A stretch of DNA of 64,000 bases from Prunus persica (GCF_000346465.2 NC_034010.1:490232-554231); one strand, 5' to 3'; counted from the stretch's first letter, positions 37,380 to 49,625 are shown. Made by a program: numbers and translations. Notes: a model not told the origin generated them from the sequence alone.

Positions 37380-38170
37380 TAAATCCCCCATGGCCACCAC
37401 CCTCAAACTCCAACCCCCAAACCCATCCCACAACCACTCTCCACCCAAACCCATCCAACAACCACCCTCCACCCAAGCCAGCAACTACAGAAAAAGAAAA
37501 GAAAAAAATCTTCCACAAACCCCCTCCTAACGAACCCAGTCACTTTTTTGCCTCTGTTGATCCTCTTCAGCTCCACCACCATTTTCACCATTGCCCACCT
37601 GCTTAAGAGCTTTCCTCTTCCTTTGCGTCTCTTCAGCAATCTTCTCCATCCTCCTTTGGGTCCTCGCTCCTCAGCAGCAGCAGCAAGTAGACATACCGCT
37701 TCAGCTTTTCACACAAACCAAGTTATTGCACCAAGAAATGATCAAAACCCCACCTTGGAAAATGAAACAAAACAGCCAACTGTTATCAAAATCGAAATAC
37801 TTGCAATAGGCCAAAGAGCAGAAGTAGTGAGTCTACGGCAATCAGAAAGATTTAAAGATCACAACTAACGAAAGGCTCCTATGTATGCAATCCATTCGGC
37901 TTCAACATAGCTCTCCCCTCTCAGATCAAGCTCCTCTATGCTGTGTTTGAATAATCTACACCATATGCCCACTACCCATTTCAATTCCATGTGCAAGTAA
38001 TCGAATAGATTAGACACGAGTTTCTCGGGAAACAAACAGAAGAAGAAAAAAAAAGGTGAGAAACGTACTCCAGCAAGGAAGGGAAGAGGAACGCAATAAT
38101 TGGAGAGGTCTGTGGGAAATGGGGGAGAAGAAATCGAATGGAGGGGCTCATGATTTTTTTTTTCTTTTTC
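37380..38170. other. Interior of the Mutator-like element, possibly captured sequence
   Basis: C-rich, less AT-rich than its surroundings, with frames such as 37548-37868 that I do not recognise. A short minus-strand stretch near 37867-37910 reads EAEWIAYIGA, vaguely like the SSTEAEY region of copia RNase H, which is too little to call. The origin is unknown. Confidence 0.35.
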
Positions 38171-38468
38171 TTCAATTATTTTCTAATTTTGTATTTATTT
38201 TAACCCTATTTTATTTGTTAATTATGAAAGTTCGTATTTACTCTAAAATTTGGTTAAATTTAACAGAAAATTAGACCGTAGGACCAATGGAGTAATTAAT
38301 ATATAGTTTATGTACCATTTGGACTAATAATTTAATTTAGGGACCAAAATATAAATCGCGTACAAGTTTGAGGACTATTTGAGTAATTTACCCTTAAAAA
38401 ATTAATTAAAATACATGTTTGACCCAAACACGTTCTCTCTCCTCTTCATCTTCTACCTTGCATATCAT

Positions 38469-39416
38469 TAGGGGTGGTTGCGGTTCGGTAACTGCAAATT
38501 TTTGCCAAAATCGCAAACCGACCGACTATTTGTGGTATGATGATTTTTGAAACCACAAACCGACGGCACATTTTGCTGTTTACCGCATTGCAGTAAACTG
38601 CAAAAAGCGGTCGGTTACCATGAAATAGAGGTTTAAAACCGCAAGTTCTTTTTGTGTCATAAAAATCCAATCTTCCACATTTTAGGCCTAGTTTTGATGC
38701 TTCTTTTGAAGCCTTTTGAGTTCAAGCATACTTTAACCCAAAAATATAAATTCACAACCTCAACTTCTCAAGCATATATAAATTCACAACCTCCTCAATT
38801 TCTCAAGCATTCACAACCTAAAGAAAATTAAAGTTATAATTCCAAGCATTCCAATTAAAGTTAAACTTCTTAAGCATTCACAACCTCAACTTCTCAAGCA
38901 TTCCAATTCCAAATCCTTTAAAGTTACAAACCAAAAGGAAAATGCAATACAAAATGAATTAAAGTTACAACCTAAAGGAAAAATCCAATTCAAAGTTAAT
39001 TAAAGTTACAAACTAAAAGGAAAATGCAATGCACCAATGTTACAAACTCAAGTGTTGGTGGTGGTGAGTAGATTTGAAGGACCCCGTTGTATTGTTTGAG
39101 CACCAATGCTATCTACAAATAAAACAACATAAGTTTAGTACATTTTATTATAAAAAGAAGCATAAATAAACTAATTATTTTACAAGATAAGTGGTTTTGT
39201 TATACAACGACTACGATTAAACAATAAAATGCAATATTTTTTTTTAAAAAAATATAGTCGCGGTTTGCGATAACCGCAAGTTGTGAAATCAAATACCACA
39301 ATCGCAACCGCAAATGCGGTTCGGTTCTTCATACCGCAAATGCGGTTCGGTTTCCCGCGATTGCGGTTAAATATCAGTTGGTTTTTGCAATTTTTCAGTC
39401 TAAAATGCCACCCCTA
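38469..39416. mobile_element. Non-autonomous hAT element with an 8-bp target duplication
   Basis: Ends are TAGGGGTGG and CCACCCCTA. The exact 8-bp direct repeat CATATCAT flanks both sides (38461-38468 and 39417-39424), as hAT transposases make. Subterminal regions carry many copies of TGCGGTTCGGT and 'accgcaa' in both orientations, a hAT hallmark. The interior is AT-rich with 'aattaaagttacaa' and 'ttctcaagcattcacaacct' repeats and has no transposase. Confidence 0.92.
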
Positions 39417-39424
39417 CATATCAT

Positions 39425-40174
39425 CATACTCAACCCTTGCATCATCTTCGCCTTGCAAAACTCAGCCCCTGCATTTGGTCGATAATTTTTTTGCTCATTA
39501 AATGTTGTTGCGTCAGGTAAGCCAGGTTCTACTTCATAATTTTCTCCCCCTTTTTGACTTCTGATTTTGGAGCTATCATATGAGAAACACTAAAACAAAT
39601 AATTTGCGACAACATATGATATACCCATTATGCAATTCATGAGAATCAAACTCATTTGGTTTCAAATTTTTTTTTTTCCATAAAAGAAAATAAAAAAGAT
39701 GATTGTAACATAACTTGCATATTGCAAATTTCTATGAAAACTAGCCAGTGCCAATGTCGAGCAGATAATTCACGAGCTTCTGGCAATTCTTTCATCCTCT
39801 TGAGTCTTTCTTTCTCGCTCGTCTCAATTCACAATCACCATTGGAAGGAGTTTATAATTTTTCCACTTTTTGGGTACTGGTTTTGGAGTCATCCTATTAG
39901 AACTTTCAATTTGTTTATACTACGGTAGATGAAAACAAAAAGGAAACAAAGATTGAAACCAAATAAATTGCTTAGTGGGTATGTGAGTTATTTGTTCAAA
40001 AAGTTCTCACACAATGGCTCCAAAACCAGCAGCTAAAAAGGAGAAAAAAAAATTATGAAGGGGTTGAGTATGATAATAGGTAGCACAGAAGATGAAGATG
40101 CAATATCGAGTTTGTGTCAAACGTATATTTTAGTAGTTTTTAATTATTTTAATAAAAACAAATGGGCTAAAGGG
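39425..40174. other. DNA between the hAT element and the dispersed repeat
   Basis: No gene recognised. Open frames at 39656-39928 and 40055-40264 have no family signature. Confidence 0.4.
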
Positions 40175-40505
40175 GAGACTTTGGAAAAGCCCAAAGGAGA
40201 GAGAAAATTTTTAAAAGAAGCCAAAATAGACAAAATTGCCCTTATTTTTTTTTTGATTTCCTAAGGAATCCTTTACATTTGCATGTCTTTGGTTTGAAAG
40301 TTGAGAGGTTTTTCTGTCTTTTTTGAAAAAGCTTTGGCTTTTTCCAAAAGTGAAAGTTTTTTTATGGGTAAAACCTAAATTTACTTAAAGAGGGGGGAGT
40401 TAACAGAGTTAAAATGATGTTAAGTGGTGTGCCATGTGTCACAAAATTAAAGAGAAAACAAGAGGGCACAGGGGATTTGATAACAAGAAAACTGGACTCC
40501 ATAGA
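40175..40505 (-). repeat. Dispersed repeat and right copy of the outer inverted repeat
   Basis: 40175-40395 matches the reverse complement of 16990-17215, and 40387-40505 matches the reverse complement of 34637-34735. The two blocks are contiguous here, so they may be parts of one repeat family of which the other loci keep different pieces. Confidence 0.65.
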
Positions 40506-40569
40506 AGGGAGGAGAATCTAAGGATCACCGTATACGTGTCTCCATCTTAGAGAAAGGAAACTGAAGCAA

Positions 40570-40735
40570 ATACAACAATGCAAAAGTAATTAGCTGTAGC
40601 AAGGGGTGCCCTAAAGGGCATGGTCTCATCAACTCCATCCGTCCCAATGACAAGGTTGTTCTCAGACTGGGGAATTAAAAATCTGGGTAGCGAGCTTGAG
40701 AATCAATAGCATCCTCCCAAGTTGCACCTTCTGTT
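40570..40735 (-). pseudogene. Probable Ty3/gypsy pol C-terminal fragment
   Basis: The minus strand reads GATWEDAIDSQARYPDF, then a stop, resembling the conserved (E)ATWED...FPDF tail that follows the integrase/chromodomain region of plant gypsy polyproteins. Only about 17 residues are convincing. Confidence 0.4.
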
Positions 40736-41054
40736 AGAGTAAATGCATATTCGTTTGGTACACCGAATTAGACTCTGGATAGGAGTAAATAGTCTATGTC
40801 AAGTGTTTGGTGTCAACTTGTATTATTTAATTACCCGACTATTTTATACGGGTTGGGCTTTTAATACTCTCCTTACCTGACTAATTAATACAATCCACAC
40901 AGTCCGGTTTAGATAATACACGCTTAATTATACGGCTAAGCACGCGTTCTACGAAAAAAAATCAAACGCTCTTTTCTTCTTCTTCTCCCTAGGGTTTTTC
41001 TTTGCTATCTTCTCCAAAGGTTATTTTCTTCACTCTTCTCCAGGTATCCATCTC

Positions 41055-41057
<3 letters not shown>

Positions 41058-41105
<48 letters not shown>

Positions 41106-41120
41106 TTCTCTCTCTCTCTT
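41058..41120. repeat. Interrupted (CT)n microsatellite
   Basis: A CT run with a few TA/TT interruptions inside the 40748-42615 element. Confidence 0.85.
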
Positions 41121-41715
41121 TCATACTCTCTCCAATATGCTTCTTCTTGCTTCTTCTCTATTCTTTATATATTTCAATTTTTTTATTAATTTTTTGTGGA
41201 ATTAGGTTATGTATTTTTCGTTTTTGAAATTAGGTTATGCTTACTTACATGAATGAAAGCTAAATCGTAAAAGGACCTATTTTACAAATGAGAAACATTG
41301 GACATGGGCTTAATGAATGAATTGCACAATCCTATTACCGAAGCAAATTAAACCATTTAAATGAATACACAAACTTCACAACAGTAGCAGCAACAGCAAT
41401 TGAGTCATCACCATTTTCCTTTGGTACCTTTGGTTACGATTTCTTCTATAGTGGGTTTGGTCTTGCGTTTGGGACATTGTTGATTGGTTATGGGTGGTGC
41501 TGTCCGAATTCCTTGTTTTATGTTATCTTATGTATTTTGTTTTTGTTTAGTTTTGAACTGGTCTGGGTGAGAAGCTTGGTTCTAGCCTTGGTTTTGAGGT
41601 CTAGGTGCCTCTACCCGGTTTTTGTGACTTGCTTTGTAATCTATTTTTTCTGGGTTTCTTTAATGAGATCAGATTTCAACCCACACCAAAAAAATAAATA
41701 ATAAAAAAAAAATAA

Positions 41716-42141
41716 GAGGAGGCTCTCTTTATAAAAACCAACATTGATGTCAATGATGATGATGAGGAAGTTGAGGTTGAACCAGATCATTCTGCCTCTT
41801 TGCCAATATCAAATCAACAAAACTCAGCTAGCTCAAGCAGTCGACACCGCAAACGAAATGTAGATACTGATATTCAAAAGGAAATGGCTAAAGCATTTGG
41901 TGAGATGATTTCTGAGTCTATTGACCAATTGAAAACTATAACTAATAGTTTGGTGAAAGGATCAGAACCAAGACCTGACATTGCTGCTAAATTGGCAAAG
42001 ATGGACTTGTCTATTAATGACCAAATTAAGGCACTACGGCTAATTTTGGAGAAAGCAAGTGATGAAAGAATATTCTTGACATTGGATGGTGCTATGAGAA
42101 AAGCATTTGTTCTTCTCTTACTTGGGGCGAGGGAGCTGTGA
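41716..42141 (+). pseudogene. Partial transposon-associated ORF, possibly the tail of a Myb/SANT-like protein
   Basis: Open from just after a TAA at about 41713. It reads an acidic run (NDDDDEEVEVEPD), a Ser-rich stretch, a basic RHRKR motif and then a helical segment (IQKEMAKAFGEMISESIDQL) to a stop at 42141. No start codon lies at the head of the frame, so an upstream exon is missing. The layout resembles the C-terminal part of the Myb/SANT-like accessory protein of PIF/Harbinger elements, but the resemblance is weak. No transposase is nearby. Confidence 0.4.
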
Positions 42142-42623
42142 TTCACTCTTTGATGTAGTTTGGTTTAGGAACAACTTTCCCTTTTGCTCTTATCACCTTA
42201 GTATGTGATCACTTTGAATTATACATTATTTGGTACTGTTTTTATTAACGTATGCGAGTATGTTGGAATTTTTATGAGATACTACAATTATGATAATGGG
42301 TTATATGAAGGAAAAAATATTGGCAAAAATAATTGAAAAACAAATCTTGTCATATGAATCTTACCAAAAAAAATTTGTGTAATTTGAATCTCTATTTTCA
42401 TTAAAATTATCAAAGAAATTTTTTTTATTTTAAAAATAGTCTGATCTGATGTTATCCGAAACATCACCAAACACAATATAACTTAGTCAGACTATTTGTC
42501 CGGAACAGCACCAAACGCCTTATAATATTATGGATAAATAGTCAGTACTCTCCGGAACAAATTAATACTATCCGACGAAAATTAGTCAGTACAGTCCGAC
42601 GTACCAAACGAGCCCTAAATGCA

Positions 42624-43365
42624 GAGACTCAGGATCCGCCTTCCACGCCAAATGCAAAACATGTATACAAAATGCAAGGTTTTGTTCTAAACAAATCAGG
42701 ATTCAGGAGTACTTTTAATCTTTAAAAATGCTCCAATTCTAAGAAGGAAATTTTTTTTCAACCACCACTACTCACAATAAAATCTGGGTTTAGTTTGATT
42801 GGGTCTTGTGCTTTTGCTATTTTCCTCTTGATTTTTCATATTAATCAAACATAGATCTTGGATAAGGATTTTGGTGAAGAAGACAATGGAGGGGAGAAGA
42901 CTTGCAAGTGATGATTCAAGATTGAAGAAAGCAAGCCAGAGAAGTCATTTTTGTCGAGATTTATGAAGATGCCTCCCCAGTTTGTATTTATTCTTATGTG
43001 TTTATTACATAAATTTGCACTCGTTCTTATTTTTGTTAGATATTTTGAATAGCATCTAATGCAAAATAGTAGATTTGTGGGCTCACCGAGTCTTTATTTT
43101 TATTTTTTCTTGTCTGAAATCAGACTTGAGTTTGTTTGAGAGCACAACAAATAAGCAAAGTTTGCTGGAAGGCAACGCCTGGTCATTCTTTTGATGATTT
43201 CCAAAACTAAATACCCAAAATCAGAAAGGAGTGTGCATGGAATACCTCCAATTCAATTTATAAGCCCACCCAATAACCAAAGTATAAATTAGTCGTGGAG
43301 CACTCTTTTCAGATTATTCTTTTGATTGAGCATACCTAACTACTAGGATTCATATAATAAATAGT
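42624..43365. other. Spacer between the transposon and the LOX copy B block
   Basis: No gene. A purine-rich stretch near 42870-42960 is open in one frame but unrecognised. Confidence 0.4.
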
Positions 43366-43411
43366 CTAGTCCCATTAACATTTTACAGTTTTTAGAACAT
43401 GATCATCAAAT

Positions 43412-45604
43412 TTAGATGGAGATGCTGTTAGGAACTCCCATTCCTGTGACCCCAGGTGTTGAGAATGGCTTCAAAAGCTCATATGGAACAACACCTGCTC
43501 CAACTCTGTTTTTCAGTTTCAAGTTGGTATTCCTCTCATCAATAATTCCTTCCAGCCTCTTCAAATTTCCATTGAACCGCTCGAATGCAGCATTTATCAC
43601 AGGATTTTCAGCCCAGGATGACTCCAGCTTCTCACCAACATACTCCTCATCAGGTGAATGATTAGATAACACATCCAAGACAGCCATCACTGTTGTTGCT
43701 TGAATCTGTGAGGGGAAGCACATCAGCAGTGCCATTTCGGGTCTCTTCAAAAAGTTCTTGAAAAACTCCTCAGACGGATTTTCAGTTGGCATATTGGTAC
43801 GAGCGATTGTAGGCTTGTTTGGGAAGTATCCACCATACATGTACTGTCCAAAGTTCACAGCTGCATGATGCCCAGCTGTTACCCAAATAATGGTTGTCAA
43901 AATGTGAATTAGATTTTCTGGGGTTTTCAAAACAGGCCACCATGGCTCATCTTTCTTGTCTGCATGGCCTTTTGTCCTAACTTCTGTCCACCAACCTTGA
44001 AGCTCCGTATCAGACTCAACAAGAGTTGGGTCTGGATAGTAGTGGTTTACATAGTCACCCACCCACTCCTTAATGGCATCCCAAAGAATGAGACCGTCAT
44101 TTGCAAATGGGTAGTCTTCAATTGTTAGCTTCAAGCCATGCTCAGCTGTAGGATCCTCAACTGCCATTCCCCTGAAATTAAAGCACACAGTAATTAGCCG
44201 ATGAACTTCCATGGCGATTCAAATGAAGTTTTTGTCTTTTAAGATTGGTAGCAACTAGATTGCAAATCAGCCGTATCATATGAAATACCTTCTGATCAAA
44301 TCAGCCGGCAAAGCTTGCATGTCAAAGCGCCAGAGCTGGTCATAAGCAGCAGAACTGAGCTCCATGGAGTACTTTGCAGGTGAGAAGCTGCTCTCGATGA
44401 CTCCACCTGCATTGATGAGGCTTTCTCTAGCAAGAGCATTGATTTCCATTGTATACCGAAAATGAGGATGCAGAAGTCTATAGATAGGATGCATTGCACT
44501 TAATTGTCGATTAGCTGCAATTATGTATGGCTCTGTAGCACAATGAGTCCTCAGCCTGTGAAAATATAACAGTGCAAACATGTTACCAACCATGCAACAC
44601 TGACATACTTGCTACTTTTCAAATCCCAATTAGAGTAGATTCTTGCTTGAACTGAAGGCATGAGCTAAAAGCACCACTTGGGCACAGATTTGCTTACCAG
44701 TGGATGACAAGCTGATGATAGCCAGCATCATGAGCACAAACATGGGCTTTAGCGAGCCTCCACAGCCAGCGACCGGTGGCATCCCATGTTGGGGTGAACA
44801 CTTGCTTCCATTGTGGATTGTCACCAACCGGTGGTCGAGTGAGTTCAATGGCAACAGGCCTCAGCGTCCCATCCTCGGTGAGGAAGAGTAGTGTCCGAGA
44901 ACCATACAGTGTGGTTCCTTCAATCTCTCTTACTTTGTTCACATAAGGCATGTAAAGATCATGGTAATCCAAAATAAACATCTTCTTTCTTTTTAAAGCC
45001 TGCATTTCAAGTTCAAGCAATTGGCGTGCACAAGGACACACACAGTTTACACGATTTCAAGTTTTATGCATCAATGGGGGAAAATTTTCGTCCAGTTTAA
45101 AGGTGTGTAATAAGAAAAATATAGGAGAGTTGGTGTCTATTTCGTGTTACCTCATCGACAGTCATACAACCTCTGATCTCTTTCTCCACCAGTTCTGTTG
45201 TAATCAATGATTCAGGTGGGCCGTAAATCTCAGGGTCAAGTTTACTCTTCAATGGCCACTCCTGCAGGTATAAAAAATGAAAAATACAGAATTTAGCACC
45301 ACAAGAGAAAACAAGATATGCTATTAAACACTGTAATTACTTGACCAACAAGGAGGATGGACGGGAGGAAGGGAACGTAGAAGTTTGATTTTCTTACTGA
45401 AGAGAAAGAGTTGTACTTGTATGTATAAGAAAGCATACCGTGACAAGTTCTATACTGTATGGATTAAGACCAGCTAGAGTTTGCCGAGAAAATTCTTCAT
45501 CTCTAAACCAAGCAAACCTATCACCTGTAAAAGACGATTAGCTTAATCAAAAGGACAAAGACAATCTGGTCTTTTCTCTTACTTAAAAAAGGACACAGAC
45601 ATAC

Positions 45605-45636
<32 letters not shown>

Positions 45637-48600
45637 GAGGAAGGCATACGGTTAATTATTTCGGGGGTCTCGAAGAGCAAAATATCGTCTCCCCCTTCAG
45701 TAATGGTCTTGACTAGCCTTGGGATGACTGTCTGAAAAAACCCACCGGTTTTTGGCTTAGGCAATGTGACTCCTTCATTGAACAGTGAATCAATGGCTGT
45801 GAAGTATGGAAATCCTAAGTCTGGATTAATAAGCGCTGTCTCAAGCGAAGGGAGCAACGCGTGCAGCACAGATTTCAGGGTCTTTCCTGAAAAAGTGAGT
45901 TGTTTGACCTCTGAAAACGCTTCATCTCTTGGTACATACACACTGCTGCTTCTTTTTTCTGATAAGGGGTCTGCGTTGACATAACAATATGATACAGTTA
46001 ATCGCATAGCTCTAATAGTTTCTCAACCATACAACTACACATGCTTAAGCAACATACCAAATAAACAAATGGCTCATATAGTAAAAGTAGTAAATATATT
46101 CCATTTTCAAAACATTACGCACATAGTTATTTGGGGAATTTGGTTACCTTTTTTGGTGCGTGGCCGTCCTGTTCTGCAGCGCCTGGGATATGGATGTTCT
46201 TTGCTGCCAAGGACAGGCCTAGCCAGTTCCTCTTTGCTATCAGGATCCCCAAGATCATTGTATGTGTCATAATCGTAAATCCTATCGGATGTTTTTCTTT
46301 CACCCTCTCCATTTCCTCGCAAATTTTCCAGCTCTAGTTCTCTTAGCCTCTTCAACCCACTTGGTGTCTCTGATGGTATGTAAGACTGCTCCATTGTTCA
46401 CATAAAATAAATGAACGCACATAAGATTGAAGTATAAGTAAGTTTAAGAAGCTGTAATTACTAGAAATTAAAGAAAGTATTAAGGATGTAAACCTTGTTA
46501 GTGAAAAAGATTCTCTTCTGTGGATTGTCAAACTTGGCATGAACCCAAGAATTGCATGGCACATTAACAGAGCCATTTGGGAAGCCCTGGAGGTCGATGG
46601 TCTTGATGAAGATCTCGTTGTGGTGCTCATTCTCTACCTCAATTGCTCCAACCGCTCCAAAACCTGCTGGGATTGTGAAATTACTCTCATATATCACCTC
46701 ATCATCTTTGTGGCTGGCTTTGTTCGCGTACCCCTTGATCCTGTCCTTCTCCAACCCCGTCCCTACAAGAAAATCCATTTTACAAATATATAATCAGTAA
46801 ATTACATATGTAGGTCTTATCATAGTAAAAAAATGTGTAAGATTAGGAGTATGAACATTTAAATGGAATACAAATAATTCTATTTTGTCCAAACAAAACC
46901 TTCATAGTTTGACCATAACCATCAAATTGTTCCAGCGTCACTTGATTTTGATATAAATTACTGTATTAATCAAGCAACAAAATTGCTGTTACTGAAAAAC
47001 AATTCTTTTTAAAAGGAAAAATAGAGGTGGAGTAGTGTCATGTCGGATTCAAGTAGTGCCGAGTTATCAAACAGGTCAAAAATCTCCAACCCAATATAAC
47101 TCGTTTAAGTATATGTTCAATCCAAACATGACCCGTTTATTAAACGAGTAACACGACATGACCCATTTAACCCTTTTATTAAATGGGCCGGGTTGAATTA
47201 TTATTTTGATTAATCTATTAACGCGTTTAACCCATTTAACACATATTTCTTGACGAAAAAAATAAATTGTACTTTGTTTAAACCCTTTTAACCCATAATC
47301 TTATTTAATATATTAAATATTCATATCTATCAATAATGTAACTCATATATTGTAGGAAAAAAAAATGTAACTCATATATACTAAGAGACTTATGATATAA
47401 TCTTGAAAATATTATACAAACAGACAAATTTAATGTTAAAAAGAATTTTTTTAACCCTATAAAATTTAAACTAACAAAATTAAACATGTTAAATGTGACG
47501 GGTTGTAAACGGGTTGAGCAGCTTGATAAACGATGATGAGTTGACCCAAACTCCACCTATTTTTTTTTTATCATGCACAATTTTATTAAATGTGACGGAT
47601 TGATCCGCACAATTTTACGTTGATTATAAGTCGTTTACTGGATGGTGTGGGGAATTACAAGTTACAACCCCTACTTTGAGGACATATTATTTGATACAAA
47701 AATGACACAATAGATATTTTACTCTCTTTGGTTAAGAAAAAGAATTCACTTAATAGTAACGTAAAGTAAGAAGAAGGCTAGAAGGAGAAAATGAAGGATG
47801 AGGGAGAGAGCAAAAGAAGATGACATAATAGATATTTTAGGTAAACTGCTGATTGGCTGATTTGAATCTCCTCCAAATTTATTTTCTTTTTATTAAAAAA
47901 AAAAGGCTATTTTTTGAATGGCTGACTTTTGGCTACTCAAAGACCCAAGGAACAATGAACACTTAATTATTATTAGAGTAATGCTATTTAGACACACAAC
48001 ATTGACCACCTTAACTGACCATCTTATGTGGCAACTGATGTGTCATGTCGTGTCAATTAATGAATGTCGCCATGTCAATTAAAAAATAAATTAAAAAACC
48101 CTAGCATTTTATTTATAACAAACAAAGAAAAATGTAACTCTAAATTATTTTTGTATATGCAAAATGGAACAAAAATAAAATTTGTGCTCATGTATCTTTT
48201 GGCCGAAAAAACTTAATGTTTTCTTTTCTGAAAAGAAAAAAGAAGAAGTTAGAACCAGGCTTTTGCTTGGTATATCTCTAGTTTGTTGGTGAATAAAAAA
48301 GGAGGTAAAAAAATGAAAATAGAAAACACTTAGAAGTTAAAAAAAAATAAAAAAATCTAAGGATGATTTGAAAACCTATTTTTCACTTTTTTTAAAGGCT
48401 TATTATCACAAAACGTCCCTAAGATTTACGAAACTATCAGATTGCATCCTTAATATTTTTTAATCTTGAGGACTATTTATGAACCCTAAACCCTTAGTTT
48501 TTTCATTTTTAAATTTTATAAATTTTAAATTATTTTTTAAAAACTCCATTAGTTTGTTGATGTGGCATATATATGGAGCCCACATCTACAATAATATAGT

Positions 48601-49625
48601 GTCACATGTATTTAATATATATTTTATATTTTAAAATAATTTAAATTCATAAAATTTTAAAAAGAAAACCAAAATTTTATGAATTTTAAATTAAAAAATA
48701 AAAAAATTTCGTAAGGACCATTTATGATAGGTGTGTGAACCTCAGGGATGTTTTGTGATATATATGTGTGCCACGTCAGCAAACTAATGGAGTTTTTGAA
48801 GGAACTTAACGGCAGGGACCATTTGTGATTGCACATACTAACCTTGAGGACCATGAGTGACACAAAAAAACTTTAAGGATGCAATCTGATAGTTTTGTAA
48901 ACCTTAGCAATGTTTTGTGATAATAAGCCTTTTTTGAAAACTGAAAACGAAAATTATTATAAAAAAATGTTTTCGGTTTTTAGAAAAAGTAAAAATGAAA
49001 TGGTTATCTTATAAAATGAGGATTTATATGTTTTCTTTTCTAAAGAAAAATAAAACTAATTAGAATTAGTTTTATGCCTATATATATTTCGACGTTGTTG
49101 AAGGATGTTGCGAGTTCAAAAATCTCATTAATAATAATAAATATCAAATAAATTTGATTTTTTAAATTTTTCAGTGAATGAAGGGAATAAATTCGTGTGC
49201 AATTAGTAGTGCTTACTGGGGTCAAGCTCGGCACTAACAAGCTCCAAAAGAAGGCTTTTGCCGAACAAATCGGTAAAGCCATCGAGGGGCCCAGTCACTA
49301 TGCTGGAGAGGAGCCCTCCTGCTGTTTCCTGCACTGTAACCACAGCCTTCACACTAACTGACTTGTTCTCTGTTGAGGTTGTAGGTACGGTGGCGGTGAC
49401 AGCTGATGCAGACGATCCGAGCTGATCATCAGAACTGGCACGGATCACCACGCAGGAGGAGGAGTTTTTCTTATTATTATGATTTTGACAGACAGGATGG
49501 CGTGGAAGGGTGTTGATGAGGGAAGGGCTTCCACGCCTGATCAGATAATTGGTATGAATGGAGGATTTTGGTAAGAGAGAGAAGGATGGAGCATGGTTGA
49601 GTTTTTGCAGCTGAGAGTTCATCAT
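43412..49625 (-). CDS. LOX2: Linoleate 13S-lipoxygenase, chloroplastic (copy B)
   Basis: Paralogue of the copy A gene, same predicted plastid 13-lipoxygenase activity. Exons on the minus strand: 49625-49217, 46762-46494, 46385-46148, 45970-45650, 45524-45439, 45261-45151, 44999-44698, 44555-44289 and 44171-43412; phases are identical to copy A, 920 aa. The three extra residues are in exon 1. The last exon differs from copy A at only about seven residues (for example GGYF for AGYF, EYVGE for EYLGE). Iron ligands are H573, H578, H770, N774 and I920. The specificity pair is S635-F636 rather than Cys-Phe; both belong to the 13-LOX type. The PLAT region and transit peptide are kept. No frameshift or stop is seen, so both copies are probably active. 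Confidence 0.95.
45611..45637. repeat. (GA)n next to the splice donor of LOX copy B intron 4
   Basis: Shorter counterpart of the 25469-25532 run in copy A. Confidence 0.85.
48394..48932. mobile_element. Fold-back MITE in LOX copy B intron 1
   Basis: A perfect 21-bp terminal inverted repeat (AAAGGCTTATTATCACAAAA and one more C; 48394-48414 and 48912-48932) extends into longer imperfect arms ('ctatcagattgcatcctta', 'aactccattagtttg-tga-gtggca'). At 539 bp it is non-coding. The flanking T run blurs the target duplication. The flanking 'gaaaactgaaaacg' is found uninterrupted in copy A intron 1, which lacks the element. Confidence 0.88.

Larger units (their letters stand above)
34759..38393. mobile_element. 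Mutator-like element with a 9-bp target duplication
   Basis: The terminal inverted repeats (about 34759-34850, and 38300-38393 reverse complemented) share GnnTAAATTACTCAAAT, then TTGTACGCGATTTATATTTT and TAAATTAAATTATTAGTC. The element is flanked by an exact 9-bp direct repeat, TTAAAAAAT (34750-34758 and 38394-38402), the length made by Mutator transposases. It has no transposase frame. The interior holds a CT tract, an LTR-like element from 35013 and about 800 bp of GC-richer sequence at 37380-38170 that may be captured host DNA. It is non-autonomous. Confidence 0.8.
40748..42615 (+). mobile_element. DNA transposon remnant flanked by an 8-bp duplication
   Basis: Ends share CGTTTGGTAC (40752-40761) and GTACCAAACG (42601-42610). 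An exact 8-bp direct repeat TAAATGCA flanks it (40740-40747 and 42616-42623). Subterminal 'accaaacgcc' and 'ccggaa' motifs recur. The interior has a 5'-leader-like part (40960-41060), a CT microsatellite (41058-41120) and an open frame at 41716-42141. The duplication length argues for hAT, whereas the GTTTGGTA-type end and the ORF are more like PIF/Harbinger, so the class is left open. Confidence 0.7.

Noticed and set aside
40055..40264. 69-codon frame near the dispersed repeat
   Set aside because: It extends into the repeat shared with 16990-17215, where the frame is not kept.
43416..43661. Plus-strand frames antisense to LOX exons (also 23231-23476 and 44700-44891)
   Set aside because: Mirror images of the real coding strand, conserved between copies only because the exons are duplicated.
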